Assembly (NCBI GenBank): GCA_963693305.1
Contig: OY855906.1
Span: 7,756,501 to 7,820,500, forward strand
Direction: 5' to 3'
Length of the DNA: 64,000 nt
Source of the DNA: Meandrina meandrites
Taxonomy: Eukaryota; Cnidaria; Anthozoa; Scleractinia; Meandrinidae
The first letter of the stretch is position 1. Each line of letters starts with the position of its first letter. The position numbers and the translations under genes are program-made. Positions 35,792 through 47,476 of this stretch are shown here, piece by piece. The notes under the pieces were generated by a model. It searched no databases and was not told the DNA's origin. It saw only the letters and a list, made by a program, of their open reading frames with translations.

Positions 35792-35797
35792 TTTATT
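35792..35797 (-). promoter_or_regulatory. Poly(A) signal of enzyme-like gene copy 2
   Basis: AATAAA on the minus strand, about 370 bp past the stop codon, in the same conserved context as in copy 1. Confidence 0.55.
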
Positions 35798-36163
35798 TTC
35801 CAGCACCGTTACAACAATATAAAGTAATATCATGGAATCACAGCAATTGCATTGCGACAAATTAAATGACAACATCCCGAGAATATATCACTTAACTGGC
35901 AATAATTGGTACGCGATTACAGAAAAAAAGCGTCGTTTCTCGATAGCTCGTTCATACAATTCTAAAACCTAGAAACATTATAATAAACCAAACAAAATTT
36001 GATGCAACTGATTATATGAGTAATAGAAACACCGAGGAAATTATTCAAAGCTACTCAACACTGTTTGATATTTTGCTCTAGCTAAATAACGTTAACTGAA
36101 CCACGAGTGAAGCATTTGCATTGCCGATTACACAGTCACTCACACGCGTATAAACTATGTTGC

Positions 36164-38677
36164 TCAGCACTGCTTGAGAACCTCGTCTTGCATGGCTGGA
36201 ATGAGGCCTTTACGGAATGCAATGGACAGCAGGTCTTCGGCAGTGGCGGTCTCAGGATACTGGCGAATGGCCCACTTAAGGTACAAGGAAAATTCCTCCC
36301 AATCCACTGTTCCATCTTCATCCATGTCAATCGCTTTCAAGGCCATTTTTGACTCATCGCATCTGTAGCAGCCAAAGTATGGTGCCAAAAAGCCATTGTA
36401 GAAGGCATCAAACTCAAGCTTGTTATCTCTCTCGCGATCTCTCAGATCCCATTCATCCCACATCGCACGTATCTCGTCGATCAACGCTTTGGCGTGGACC
36501 TTCTTTGGTTCTTCATTGGCGATCACTTCACTCATTTTCTCTGTCAGACTACCGCCAGATCGGTCGAACAGCATGGCGATGCCCACCGCGCTCATGTACT
36601 CCTCCTTCCTGTTCTTGTGAAGATCTTCCAGCATCACTTCCAGCATTCTCTGGCCTCTCTCTTCAGTGAATTGAGGATCGTCGCCAAAAAGATTTTTCAG
36701 CCTGTCTGCAACCATCTTAGGTGATGCCAGGGTTGTCATTCGCATAACGGGCTTTTCTTCAAAGAACTCGGCCATGTTGAACTCTTTTTTGTTTGGAGCG
36801 AAGTTAGGCATACCGAACACCATGTCCAGGGCTCGTTCACCGTACACAACCTGCAAAGGATAAGGTTCGAACCCAGTGGTGATCCTGCAGACCTCTTGCG
36901 CCGCTTTTCGGAGGGCGGCACAGTTGTACATCTTAAGAACCTTCTTGTTTCCAAGGCGTATCATGTTCAGCAGCGTGACGGTAGAACAGGAATGGCCCAT
37001 GGAGGCTCCCTGTATAATCAGACTTGCCCAAATGCCGTTAGCTCCATTGGCGAGGCATTCCAGCTGGGTGGTATCCTGCAGTCCCCACTGGTTGTGGACA
37101 TGAACCAGCAGGTGTCCATCCTTATAACCACATTCATCCATCTCCCTTCGCACGGCTTTAATATACACACTAATCTGTTCTGGGAGGTACTTGCCAGACT
37201 CTTCGGTCACCAGGCCAAAGGGACGTTCATTTGGTGGCAGAGACGATAAGTATCTTATCACCTTAAAGACACGCTTTGGTTTTTTGACCATACCATCGGG
37301 AAGGTCGCGCAGGTTAATGAATATTTTGGCATCTGGGGAGAGGTTCTCACGGATCCACTTCAGCCTATCGGAAAGGAGTTGGTTGATTTTTTCAACTTTG
37401 AACTTCTTGTAGTCGATCCCCCGATAAACCAGGTCCATCTCGATGATAGCATTCTTGATGCCGAGATCTTTCATTTTCTTTAAACCGATTGGAATGGTCT
37501 CAGTATCCGGTACCCGATCTTTGCCAATAGATTCCAGAAACTCTGTGAAGGCGTAAAGGTTGGTGAAGTCCTCGCCCTTATCTTTCAGCTGTTTGATGAA
37601 CGTGTCACCCAAGCGCGTCATGTGCGAGAAGGAGGCGACAATAATGTGCTTGAAACCAACCTTTTTAATCTAACGGAAAAGAAAAGACAGCATTAAGCCT
37701 TTGGACTTCCAAAACTCGAAATGCTAATATGCTAATATCTTCAATATGTATGCCAGATTAAGTATTCTTCGTTTTCACGTGACGTCATCAACATTCTAAA
37801 ATCCAGAATCGCAAGACCCCCGATTTTTTATCCTTCACTGGCTATTAGACAGCCTTGATATATATCTTGTTAAAGGTTTTTAGCTCGATAGCAGCCGCCG
37901 TCTTTAAGATAGACCATTTTGAACTTCGGAATTTCACGCCACACGAAATCAAGATGGCAGCCAGAAGGCTGTCACGTATACTTAAAAGAAATGCATCATC
38001 CTGTGATTTTTAATAATCTGAACAGTTGAGGTTTTGTGAGAAGTGTTTATGCGAATGACTTGTTCATGAGAGTGATCTGACTGCCTTTTATAGCAGAAGT
38101 GAATTCAAGATGTTTGGTGCCCATCTGCATGGGCACCAACAAGGCGTTTCCATGCTGTTGTGCTTTGTAAATTTGTGTGGAACATTTTGACGGATGACTC
38201 GAGTACGGAATACCGTACAAACCCGAGACTTGGACAAACATAATATCTGGTAATTTTCTACAACCTATAATATTCTTGAGTTTTTCACTCAACAGTTTTG
38301 GATTTACTTTTTTGCGGCGTGACAGTGAAAACCAGCAATTAATGTACAGAAGCATGTTGCTACATGCACCTTCAGCTCCTTCCTCGATCCTTCCACGAAA
38401 TGACATTGGATTTGTGTCCCAAGTGCCGTCAGAATTCGAATTATCTACAAGTTCCTTCAGCAGTAATGTTATTAATACCAAGCAAACTCACCTGTTCGTA
38501 AATTTTCCATTTGTTCTCAATGGTGTGTCCTCGCAGCTGACCCACAGTGCTCTCGCGAAGGGAATTGTCCAAAACGAACAGCTCCATGTTTTTGAGGGCC
38601 TTCTTTTCGTCAGCCACTTGATCAAGTTCACCTCGCATGCGCTTGACCTGTTGCTGAATTTGCTGTTTCTCTGCCAT
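36164..38677 (-). CDS. HMGL-like (DRE-TIM) barrel protein with C-terminal EF-hand, copy 2
   Basis: Paralog of the gene at 11.7-14.6 kb, with 563 residues. Exon 1 is 38677-38492 and exon 2 is 37669-36164, with the same phase-0 GT-AG junction. About 14 residues differ from copy 1 and all key positions are kept: LDNSLREST, HVHNQWG, GASMGHSC, and the EF-hand loop with A changed to T (DMDEDGTVDWEE). One change (DGERD to DRERD) falls in the degenerate first EF-hand. The stop codon of copy 1 (TGA TGA) reads TGC TGA here, adding a final cysteine. The true start is MAEKQQ, because the upstream in-frame GTG is not a start in animals. A splice acceptor at 38,700-38,701 implies a 5' UTR exon. The frame is open and conserved, so it is probably functional. 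Confidence 0.9.
37768..38332. mobile_element. Inverted-repeat element in the intron of copy 2
   Basis: Starts CGTTTTCACGTGACGTCATC and ends GCGTGACAGTGAAAAC. The same ends and interior motifs (TGTAAATTTGTG, GACAGTGAAAAC) occur in the element at 60,610-61,180. The intron of copy 1 lacks it. A 144-codon frame crosses it and is not a gene. Confidence 0.65.
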
Positions 38678-38734
38678 TTCTCTGTGATCAGACACGTGTC
38701 TAAAGAAAAAGCAAGAAGAAGAAACATTTGAGCC

Positions 38735-40016
38735 ACGCTACAATATAACGCAACTTTTATTGAGCAACAAAAGCAGTTTCAATTTTACTTTTTAGTGGAT
38801 ATGATATATTTGGATATAATATATTTGGGGTGAAGGGTCTAAATCTTTCTTAAATTAGCTGTACGCTTTCCAATTTTTAGCAATTTTCGAAAACTTTGAC
38901 ACTGCAGCCAGCAACGTCGCCAGCAAGCAATAAAAGTGTTCAATTTTTTAAGTGCTACGTATGATACAATTCTCGCCTTTCCTTTCTAAGCCGTTTTAAC
39001 ACAAGAATAAGTAGTCAGTATGAGAAGAAAAATGCCGTTTACTTTTTTTCAAATATCTCTTTTCTTTCCGGAGACATTCAAGTTAGTTTTTAAAATGTGC
39101 AAATTAGAAACTAATGACGTCATAAACTCAATCAATTTTTGATTAAATTTAATATGAGGAAAGAGATATCTCAGCCAACTGGAATCAGAAATGCTTGATT
39201 CTTTGTAGTAATACTCTACTAGTTGTGCTCCACACTATGAATTTTTTAACATTGCAACATACTGGGTTCCAGACCCCCCGATACTAAAAGCCTCCCGGGC
39301 CAATTTTTCATAAACGTGATCTGGCAAACATAAAAATGGGTTTGATAGATGCCTTGGCCTGGTTATATTTTTCCGAGCCGAAAATTACTAAAATATTGAA
39401 AACAGATTGGTGGGGGCTGGAAAAGAGTGAGTTGCGATGGTAACATAATTTTATTGTAACGGTAAGTGTGTCACCTGTAGAACTGTTAGTCTACCAAGTT
39501 TCTTAAGTCTCTGCAGCAAATTGCCTAAGATAATTCTATTTTTGCATTTTATACATTTTTAAAACTTACATATCTCTGGAACTAATACAGATCTTTGAAA
39601 ACGGAAAACGGCATTTTAAATCTTTTGCAGAATTCGTTATGATACGCCTAAAATTGCAAGGGGTGAAAATTTGTTCATGGTAGCACTTTAAATTCATTAA
39701 ATAAAGCTCCAAAAAGTGACACGAGACATGGGGCCCAACGAGTTTGATTGACTACTCCTTTGATCACACCGATACGTTGCAAGTGTTTGATTTTGAAACA
39801 AGCATGATTCGGTGGGAGTAAATCAGACAAGTTACATTCAGTGAATTTATAACATACTAAGGCTAAAGTAACAATTACAAATATTCAAGAAATTATGGAA
39901 AGTCACTGACAAAATAGCGAACAAATGAAAATTAAGTGAGCTATAACAAAAATGACGACGTGTGAAGAAATACACAATTACAAACAGGCCAATTATAAGA
40001 GGAAACGTAACGTGAA
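38735..40016. other. Non-coding DNA upstream of copy 2
   Basis: The segment 39,590-39,695 shares CGGCATTTTAAA-like and CCTAAAATTGCAAGGGGTGAAAATTTG (inverted) blocks with 2,555-2,625 and ends GGTAGCACTTTAA, so it is part of an interspersed element. Nothing else was recognised. Confidence 0.45.
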
Positions 40017-40068
40017 GTAGCTGTTTGTGGGCTTGTCACGCAACGTGACGAGCCCAAACAACTGCTAC
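40017..40068. repeat. 52-bp hairpin
   Basis: GTAG-TGTTTG-GGGCT-GTCACG pairs almost perfectly with CGTGACGAGCCCAAACAACTGCTAC around a CAA loop. It is probably a miniature foldback element. Confidence 0.6.
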
Positions 40069-40729
40069 AAAGGAGAATAATTTGCGGCGGCTGTTTGGGC
40101 TCCTTTTGCCTTGACCTGGAATTTTTTGGTCGCCTACGCGTGATCAGAATTTAACGGAACAAGAATACCCATCTACAGTAGTATGCATTTGCATGGGGAA
40201 CGTACAGTATTCCCTTGAACGAAGTACTTGCAGAATAAATAATAAATAACAATGTTTAAACTGCAACTATTTCGGATGCGGAAACACGTGCAAAAGTGTA
40301 GTTGCACTGAACCGGAACTTACAATCAATAACAAGCTGAATGTGTATTTATTCCACTGTCTATAGAACGGCAAAAATGGTTCATGAATCGAACGCGAGAG
40401 TGTGTTCAAGTAAGCCAAAAAAACAAACACCATTCCGATTTTTTTTTTTTCAATTTCGTTATTAAATCTTGTTAAAATGAAGACTAATTTATATTCTATC
40501 ATTTCAATGCAAGCCACAGGGTGCCAACACAAGTGGTCTGTCTGTTTGTAAGTTCGAAATATAAAGAAATGTATGAGAAAATAGAAAGTGTATTATCATG
40601 GTAAATTACTGCGAGTAACATCTACATGTAAGCTCAAAACAAACGGAACTACACCCAGCTGCTTTATTTCGTCTCTCTGCAGCTCAAAAGGGCGAATATG
40701 ATCTATTTTTGACTGTTACTACACGTTAT

Positions 40730-41035
40730 TACGTAACAATGTGTCGTAAAATAAAATGTAAATGTAAATGTTGTTGTTTATAGTGGTCATGCACTTAGCT
40801 TCGAGATAGCTAGTTTAGGCATGCCGCTGAAACATAGGAAACAAATAACTTTAAATGAACATAACATGGTTAAAAATCCCAACTGGCTGGAGGCAGACCA
40901 GTTGGCTATATACAAAGCGTGACCGAGGATTTGAACTCGGGACGACCGTGAAACAAATCCAGCTAGTGGCAGGGTGGAGGGCTTGAACCCGGGATCTCCG
41001 GATTACAAGACCAGCGCCCTAAACCACTCATGTAG
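40730..41035 (-). mobile_element. tRNA-derived SINE, 5' truncated
   Basis: On the minus strand the head has TGGTTTAGGGCGC, CTTGTAA in the anticodon-loop position and a B box GGGTTCAAGCC. A second tRNA-like B box (GAGTTCAAATCC) follows near 40,930. The tail ends in ACATTT repeats near 40,745. A tail fragment with GTTTATAGTGGTCATGC recurs at 54,060-54,205. Mismatches in the tRNA stems rule out a working tRNA. Confidence 0.65.
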
Positions 41036-41039
41036 AGGT

Positions 41040-41890
41040 CGGAATCCGGAATCCAACTTATTTTCGCCTTTGGAATCCAGAATCCAGGATGTATTTAGTG
41101 GAAAAACTGCTATTCTTTTCACTTGTCAATGGCAATGGCCGTGTTACGTTTACTCCCCTCTTTCTTCTACTGAAGCGAAAATGCCCCCAAGTGTATTTAT
41201 TCACCCAAGACGCACGCATAATCGTCTCATTAGACAAGGCAATAAATGCCATTGTCATTCTCTGTACTGGTCGTACATTCATTTCTCCGGTGCGTTCTAC
41301 AGTCAAGCGCGTCGAACCGTAGCCACCCGACTAAGTTTTTGACATCTTTTTGACAAGCTTTTGATTAGTTTGATGGCTTCCGGTTGCACAACTGTTCATA
41401 CGAACAATCTGTGAAACGTTCAGTTTCAACCGGTTTTACAAACCCAGAAGACATTTCCTGTACGACCAAATTTTTGTCGGCATAAAATTTATTTATGGCC
41501 AGTTGAACTTGGCATAATCGCTTGTGCGAACCCTTTCAAACTCTGACATTTGAAGATGAATCATGCAACGGTTGATACCTCGCCTTCCATTTTTCAAGGC
41601 ATCTGATTGGTAGTTTAACGCAACCGGAAGCCATAAAATTCATCAAAGTAATCAAAAACTTGTCAAAAAGATGTCAAAAACTTTGTTGGGTGGCTACGGT
41701 TGGAGGCGTTTGACTGTAAGAATTTGTTCACGACGATGCATGATTATTAGGCCACCGCATCTCCAATGAAGTACGAAAAATAAGCAAAGCAAAAAAATTT
41801 GGAGTCCGGAATTTGGCACAGTTTGGACAGTCCGGGAATCCATGGTGCGGAATCCGTTATCCAAGACTCCCTAGGATTCCTTTACATTGC
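41040..41890. repeat. GGAATCC-rich interspersed repeat, interrupted by a MITE
   Basis: Left and right parts share CTCCGGTGCGTTCTA, AATTTATTCACGACGATG-like, GGAATTTGGCACAGTTTGG and CCAAGACTCCCTAGGATTCC with an uninterrupted copy at 48,058-48,300. The 417-bp insert is described separately. Confidence 0.75.
41300..41716. mobile_element. Tc1/mariner-type MITE with TA duplication
   Basis: Inverted ends begin CAGTCAAG/CAGTCAAA and share ACCGTAGCCACCC and TTTTTGACATCTTTTTGAC. TA flanks both ends (41,298-41,299, 41,717-41,718). The uninterrupted relative at 48,088 reads GCGTTCTAAGAATTT, which is the empty site. No transposase is present. Confidence 0.85.
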
Positions 41891-42105
41891 GCGAACTAAC
41901 GTGTAGTAACAGTCAACGGAAAACCCTTCAAATCACTCAAATACGCCAATTTGACCCACAGAGAGGACGAAATAAAGCAATTGAGTCAGAGTTACGTTTG
42001 TTTTGAGCTTAAATGTGGAAATTACTCGCAGTAATTTACTATGATAATTAGACTCTTTCGATATTCTCATGCATTTCTGTATATTTCGAACTTACAAACA
42101 GTTAA

Positions 42106-43905
42106 AGGTCAAATGAACCAAAATTTCGACATTCTTTCTTTAGCGATTTTAAAGCAACCAGACGCTAGAAGAATTCATTATTAAGTAAACTTAAGGCGAA
42201 ATTTTGCTTTCTGAGCCTTAAAGCGCGAACTATAGCAAAAACTACGAAGATTTCCGAAGACTTCACGAAAACGTTTCCAAAATGACCGCGCACTGAAATG
42301 GAAGGAATGGATTGAGCTTTGAATTTTGTGACGTAATAGTTTTATTTTACGGCTTTGCGATCGAAGAGAAGATCGTCTTTTAAAGAGCGAATAATGTAAA
42401 GTTTGAGAGTTTCAGTCATTCTGAGTAATTCAAATAATTCTGAAAGGATCTAAGCTTTTTTTTAAACATTGTTGTTATATCTTTTACTACATTGGAATCC
42501 AGTTTCAAAGATTAATAATTATCAAAGCACTGAGTAAAATTGTAAGCATTGTACGATATAGGAGGTTTTCAAACACTGGATGGCGTACAAAAATCATCAG
42601 TCTGCTCAGCTTGGTGTAGAACAATTAATTTTGTTATATACCCCAAGTGCAGTGTTTTGGATTTGCACGTAATTCTTATCAGGACGTGTGCGACTTGCAT
42701 AGGATGTGGCCAAAAGTCACATCCAATATTGAATTCACTGTTTCTTTTCCGTACTCGAGAGTCACACAAAACACAAAAATAAATTTGTACTCAAAAATTT
42801 AACTTGAATGTAAGGATATTTCTCAATGCAAATTCGAAACCGCAAAAGCATCACGCAGGGTAAAATTTTCAATGAATAAATTCGTGTCGTTCTATTTTTC
42901 AACTGAAGGAAAGTCAATGTAGAAATAAGTACAGAGCGTTTACGCACTGTTCCTGTGGACACTGTGAGTTCTGTTTGTATTAGCTGTTTTTTTAGTCCAT
43001 ATTTATTTAGCCGGTGTCTGTTATTTAGTGCTCGAAATTAACGGTTGTGAACCCAACATAAATACAACCTTTGAAGCATAATTTTATACGCGTCAAAAAG
43101 CACGTGCACGTGCATGGAAGCAAATTATTTGGCGAGGATATTGAACTAACGAATTCAAATTCTATACTTTACCACGACCAGCCAAACCAACAAAGTAAAA
43201 GTGCTAATAATCATAACAAATACTCTATCTAGCTCTAGGTAGAATAAGAAAGGGTCAAAATGCATACCTCTGGCTTCCTTCGTTTAGCAAAAGCCGAACG
43301 GACAGGGGGACCTTTGTGCTTCGGGAGGCATTCTTCCCCGTGATTTCTTTTCCGAACAAAAAAACTAGTCGGCATAGCATCCTCTTTGAGGTGGAGTCTG
43401 AGCGGCTTGAAATCAGAACCAGAAACCTACGTATCGCCAGATTTTCTCTGAAGCAGTCTTCGGTAAAATGAACCGCACAAATGCGAGAGTTCTTGTCTGG
43501 CTTAAATTCTTTTCTTTTCATTTTCAAAAGCCATTGTTTCCTGAGCTTTGAATTTGCTGGAAACTTAAACGTATTACTTTCGACTAGGAATTATTTAAGC
43601 AGTTTGGTGCTGCACAAAACACCATGATGTTCCATTCTTGTGAGCTTCATCACTGAAAGACTTTGAATTTCCCGCAATTTCACAGCACACCAATAATGAC
43701 GTCACAGTTTTAAGTTCCGAACATTTCTCGACAATTTTCCCGAGCGCTCTACGATTATGAAGGCCTAAAATAAGCATTTTTCAACTTGAAATTTCTCTGT
43801 TTTGCACAGTCCAATTACTTTGAAATTTCGGAATATGTTTATTTGGTTCTTAATCAACAAGTTGGCTTAAAAAAAGAAAATTCGAAATTTTGGTTCATTT
43901 GACCT
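42106..43905 (-). mobile_element. Kolobok-type DNA transposon, decayed, TTAA target
   Basis: Inverted ends of 24 bp start AGGTCAAATGAACC and are flanked by TTAA (42,102-42,105 and 43,906-43,909). The interior carries a broken THAP zinc-finger exon. Kolobok transposases use TTAA targets and contain THAP domains, which supports the assignment over piggyBac. At 1.8 kb it lacks a full transposase. Sequence at 42,930-43,200 recurs at 62,740-62,980, so the family has other members. Confidence 0.75.
43262..43625 (-). pseudogene. THAP-domain exon, inactivated
   Basis: From an ATG at 43,625 the reading begins MVFCAAPNCLNNS. It then meets an in-frame TAG and a one-base frameshift, and continues as TFKFPANSKLRKQWLLK, FKPDKNSRICAVHF and CFREN. 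After a second frame change it reads LKEDAMPTSFF. All C2CH ligands (C-x4-C, CAVH), the conserved W and the A-x-P box are visible, so it is clearly THAP. The stop and shifts disable it. A GTATGC after the lysine-rich tail could be an old splice donor. Confidence 0.7.
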
Positions 43906-43909
43906 TTAA

Positions 43910-44329
43910 CCCGCTCGTACGTGAGTGCACCCCCTTTGTGCAAGCAACTTACATTGTTTTTCACCCAAATATTCATTGCCCTTTAACAGCAATAAAATTT
44001 CAATTTCTCCGTTACATCTCCTCCTTAGTCATCAATACAGAAACGAAAGCGTGCAAAATAGCTAGCCGATTGATTAAATAGTAAAACAGAGAGTTGATGA
44101 GGAGTTGTCTTCTGCATTCCTTCGTTGGTAAGATGCATGGCTTGTAGGCAGGTAAACTAAGGTGCTAAGGTGTGGCGATGAACGCTTGGTTACATGCAAA
44201 TTAGTAAACTTTGATTTACGAGCAGTATGTTAATGGTAGCTTGTACGCATATATACAATCGATGAAATCGTACCAGGACTAGCCTGAATGCACAGTGAAG
44301 AACTGACTTTATTCTTCTTGCACATTTTG
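43910..44329. other. Start of the 44-56 kb duplicated mosaic, no gene
   Basis: The block from GGTAAGATGCATGGCTTG (near 44,126) to GGTGTGGCGATGAA recurs near 44,830 and 51,340. No coding sequence was seen. Confidence 0.5.
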
Positions 44330-44560
44330 CTTTCCATCTCAACTTCTATTTTTGTCACCAGTTAATTGCAATTGAATGGTAATTTGCTGTTAAAACCACC
44401 TCATTAAACTTTTCATCTCAACTCCTATTTTTGTCATTTAATAAATATTTAATAGAAAAGAACTGTCGAGACTGCAACTTCATTTAACCTTTAATCTCAA
44501 CTTCTATTTCTGTCATTAAATTAAGTGGTAATAAGCCGTCGAGACCACCTCTATTTAGAT
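44330..44560. repeat. Minisatellite of about 78 bp, three units
   Basis: Each unit has TCATCTCAACTTCTATTTTTG, a TTAAATGGTAATAAGC-like block and CTGTCGAGACCACCTC. Two further units are at 51,606-51,780, and inverted single units lie near 54,010-54,060 and 54,370-54,420. Confidence 0.65.
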
Positions 44561-44819
44561 GAGTGCGCTTAATCATGTCAGGGATCACGGTCTGCAAAAC
44601 AGGCCAACGATCTAAATGTCTTATTAGGGACTTTAAGCAATGACGACCGCAACGCCAAGGAAAAAGCAGAGTGAAAAATGAATTTACATTTTGCTCTAGA
44701 ATCTAGCTCGCGATCTGATCCAGATGTTTTCGGTGTATCTATTGGTTCAGGAAGTAGCTCCAGCTGAACATGTAAAGAGAGCGTTCAACCCCAAAGAGAA
44801 AATATGAAACAAAAATACG

Positions 44820-45572
44820 TAGGTTAACTAAGGTGCTAAGGTGTAGCGATGAACACTTGGCTACATGCGAATTAGTAAACTTTAATTTACGAGCAGTATG
44901 TTAATGTTAGCTTGTACGCATATATACAATCGAAATAGTGGCTCCACTGTCGTAGATTTATTAATTTCAGGACAGTTTCGGTGTCTAGCTATGCGAGGAT
45001 AATAAATCTCGAGCAAATATCGGTAGAGATGAAATCGTACGAGGACTGTAAGCGCAGTGAAAATTAATTAACAGTTTTGGGGGATTAATTATTCTGCAGG
45101 TTTGAGGCCAATTCGCAGCTAAAATGACTGATTTCTTACCTGGAGCTCTTTCGGCTTTGGTTAAAATTTTGCAGTGTTCACTCTAAGAGCGGCGGAATGA
45201 ATCAGCAACTGGGCAAGCTGCAGTGAAGGGCTGCAACTTGAGCTCGCATTTATCTGTCAAAGATGCGTGCTTCGATTGGTCAAACAACTATTGACCTTTA
45301 CAGTGAGTTGCACACATACGTGTACGTGGGAGTAAAGAATGGCTACACCAAACGGAAACGGACTGGAAACATTTTAAAACAATAGTGAGCCTATATCACG
45401 CCATGGATGCGCGTTCTGATTAGTCAAAACTAGTGTCACCTTCAGTGATCTGCACAAACACCTGCAAACACATGCACGTGGGAGTAGCAACCCAGCAAAA
45501 TAAAACAATCCAGGAAAACAAAAAACAGCAATCGGAAACGGAAACATTAAACAAGATTGGCGCTGTATGTAC
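44820..45572. repeat. Duplicated block, copy at 51,960-52,645
   Basis: The two blocks are nearly identical for over 600 bp, for example CGAGCAAATATCGGTAGAG, GGGGGATTAATTATTCTGCA and GAGCGGCGGAATGAATCAGC. Here the block is cut at 45,572 by 2.1 kb containing a CR unit and a Penelope-like fragment. Its continuation resumes at 47,713. The copy at 52 kb is continuous. Confidence 0.75.
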
Positions 45573-46193
45573 CTAATATATAATATATTGCTGTAGCGGC
45601 TTACGATGGGGAGTCTTGGAATCAAAATGAATATTCCACCCTTCAATCGCTTGTCGTATAATCATAAAACAAGCATGGATATTGGATCGATACACGAGAC
45701 TTTTTGATCTGATATTTTTCCTCTGGAATAGATAAATCGATCAAGCAATCCTGCTCTTACGCCTCATACATGTTAGACATGAAATTTGACCTTCTATTTT
45801 AGTACACGGACTGCAATTGCGCGTAGCCTCCTACGCAGATGTTCTTTGAGCACAAATGAGCGTCTACGTAGGAGGGTAAATCGCGTGCACATCCGATCAC
45901 GAAACCTTGTCGCAGCGACCACACCACACACCCGACATTTGAAGGTACCTTACCTGAAGCCGTTACTGAACAGTATCTTGGTCGGTAGAAGGGGTCGCAT
46001 GGATAATTTCGCTCGACATAGAGGGTCTAACTCGAAAGTCGTAAACAACTTAGTATTAAAATATGGACATAGACGGATCAGGGCTAGAGTAAGGGATTGC
46101 CTTTTTGTCCAAAATTTTGTGTGACTTTTTGTTTGAACATTGCTTGTACAATAAATTCTCAGTTTGACTTTTCTGTGTAACCTTGTAACTTAA
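45573..46193 (+). repeat. CR-family unit with nested hairpin
   Basis: Follows the CR order from GGAGTCTTGGAATCAAAATG to GGTACCTTACCTGAAGCCG and on to a 3' part shared with 59,690-59,946. A 49-bp hairpin (45,827-45,875, CTCCTACGCAGA paired with TCTACGTAGGAG) is absent from most CR units (compare 32,853), so it is a separate micro-insertion. It also occurs at 56,204-56,264. Confidence 0.75.
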
Positions 46194-47476
46194 CAACGTG
46201 GGGGTCCATTGAGCCGATGATTATCTGCAACGACCACCGTAGGCTCACACAAATTGTCACAGCGACCGAATATCGATGTGTACATGCGGCAAGCTAGCTA
46301 GTGAAAGTAGTGATTTACTGGCCAAATATCTTGTTTACTGCAGTGGAAGTGGCTCAATTTGCTCACCAAACGACTTGTTTTACTGGTTATACTTTCCATC
46401 ATATCGTGAATGTGTGTAGACGCTCAGCAGTGGTTTTCTTAGAAATTGGAGCTCACAGGATCGGGGGACGGACCCGCATATTTGTTTGTGTTGATCTTCT
46501 GCTTCGCAAGTTCCATTTTACACAACACAGGTGCGCTCTGCCCATACATACTCAAAAAATGAAAATAACATGCATATATTGGTAAAAAAAATTCAGTCGT
46601 GGCTCACAGAGCCTTTGATTCTAGTTTGTTTAGTCGACTCATTCATATGCAACGTGGGCAATCAGGCGGTGTGCGCACTACGATCGCACTGCATCATGTT
46701 CGAAAATCAATCGATCGGTCGAGCAAACATCTCGCAAGTACTTTGGCTTGACATAGCGGGTCCCAATGGAGTCGAATTTACTCGGAATTAAGCCATTTAT
46801 AGTTGGAAAGGAAGTCTTTTCCGTTTTTTGATAATTTACAAGATTCAAACTATACCGTGGAAGTAGAAGTAAAAGTAGATGTAAAATTTCGAGTGTGAGA
46901 TTCACTTCAGATTTGCCGATAGCGAGCTTCTTTGCTGTTTTGATTGTTTTCAGCTGTGCTGTGAGCTTGTAAGCACTTTTCCTCCCATGTTCTGTACAAA
47001 CATAAACAAAACTATAAGTACTTCTGTCCTTGGTTGACCTAGTTCGACCTACAGTGGTCTTAAGGTGTTCTTTTATCGGGGAAAATTCGCTTCTAATTTG
47101 TTGCGTCCGAACGCGTATTCCTTCCTATCAGCATTCTGCCGAACCTGATATTGGTGCTTTCTAAGATATGTACTCATTTATGAATTAATTTATACCAGTC
47201 CTTTTTTTCTAGGTTTTCGTACAAGTGGGAGCTTATTTTAAGTCATACTCAAGTAGTGCAGCAGGAAATAGTTGACCGAAGGAGGCAAACTTGCTGCTCA
47301 TTTAATGCTTAGTAAAACTTCTTCATATAATAGCAATTAGCAAGGAGTGACAGGCCTACACAACTTCTAACAATGGAAACTTTTCTACCATGGAAAATTT
47401 GACCCCTTTAGAGTTTTGCTCTTACGAGTATGTCTTTTAGGGATTTACCTCTTTAATACGATATTAGTGGTGAATT
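46194..47476. other. Non-coding DNA, no gene recognised
   Basis: A short CR piece (GTTTAGTCGACTCATTC...CGTGGGCAAT) is at 46,626-46,662. No exon or RNA gene was recognised. Confidence 0.45.

Noticed and set aside
38047..38481. 144-codon minus-strand protein next to gene copy 2
   Set aside because: It lies in the intron and mostly within an inverted-repeat element. The corresponding frame is not kept in the related element at 60.6 kb.
38690..38695. Earlier start for copy 2 giving a 6-residue extension
   Set aside because: The codon is GTG, not ATG. Copy 1 lacks an equivalent, and a splice acceptor lies just upstream.
40965..41035. tRNA-Thr (TGT) gene on the minus strand
   Set aside because: Anticodon-loop and B-box resemblance is good, but stems mismatch, the 5' end is missing and a SINE tail follows.
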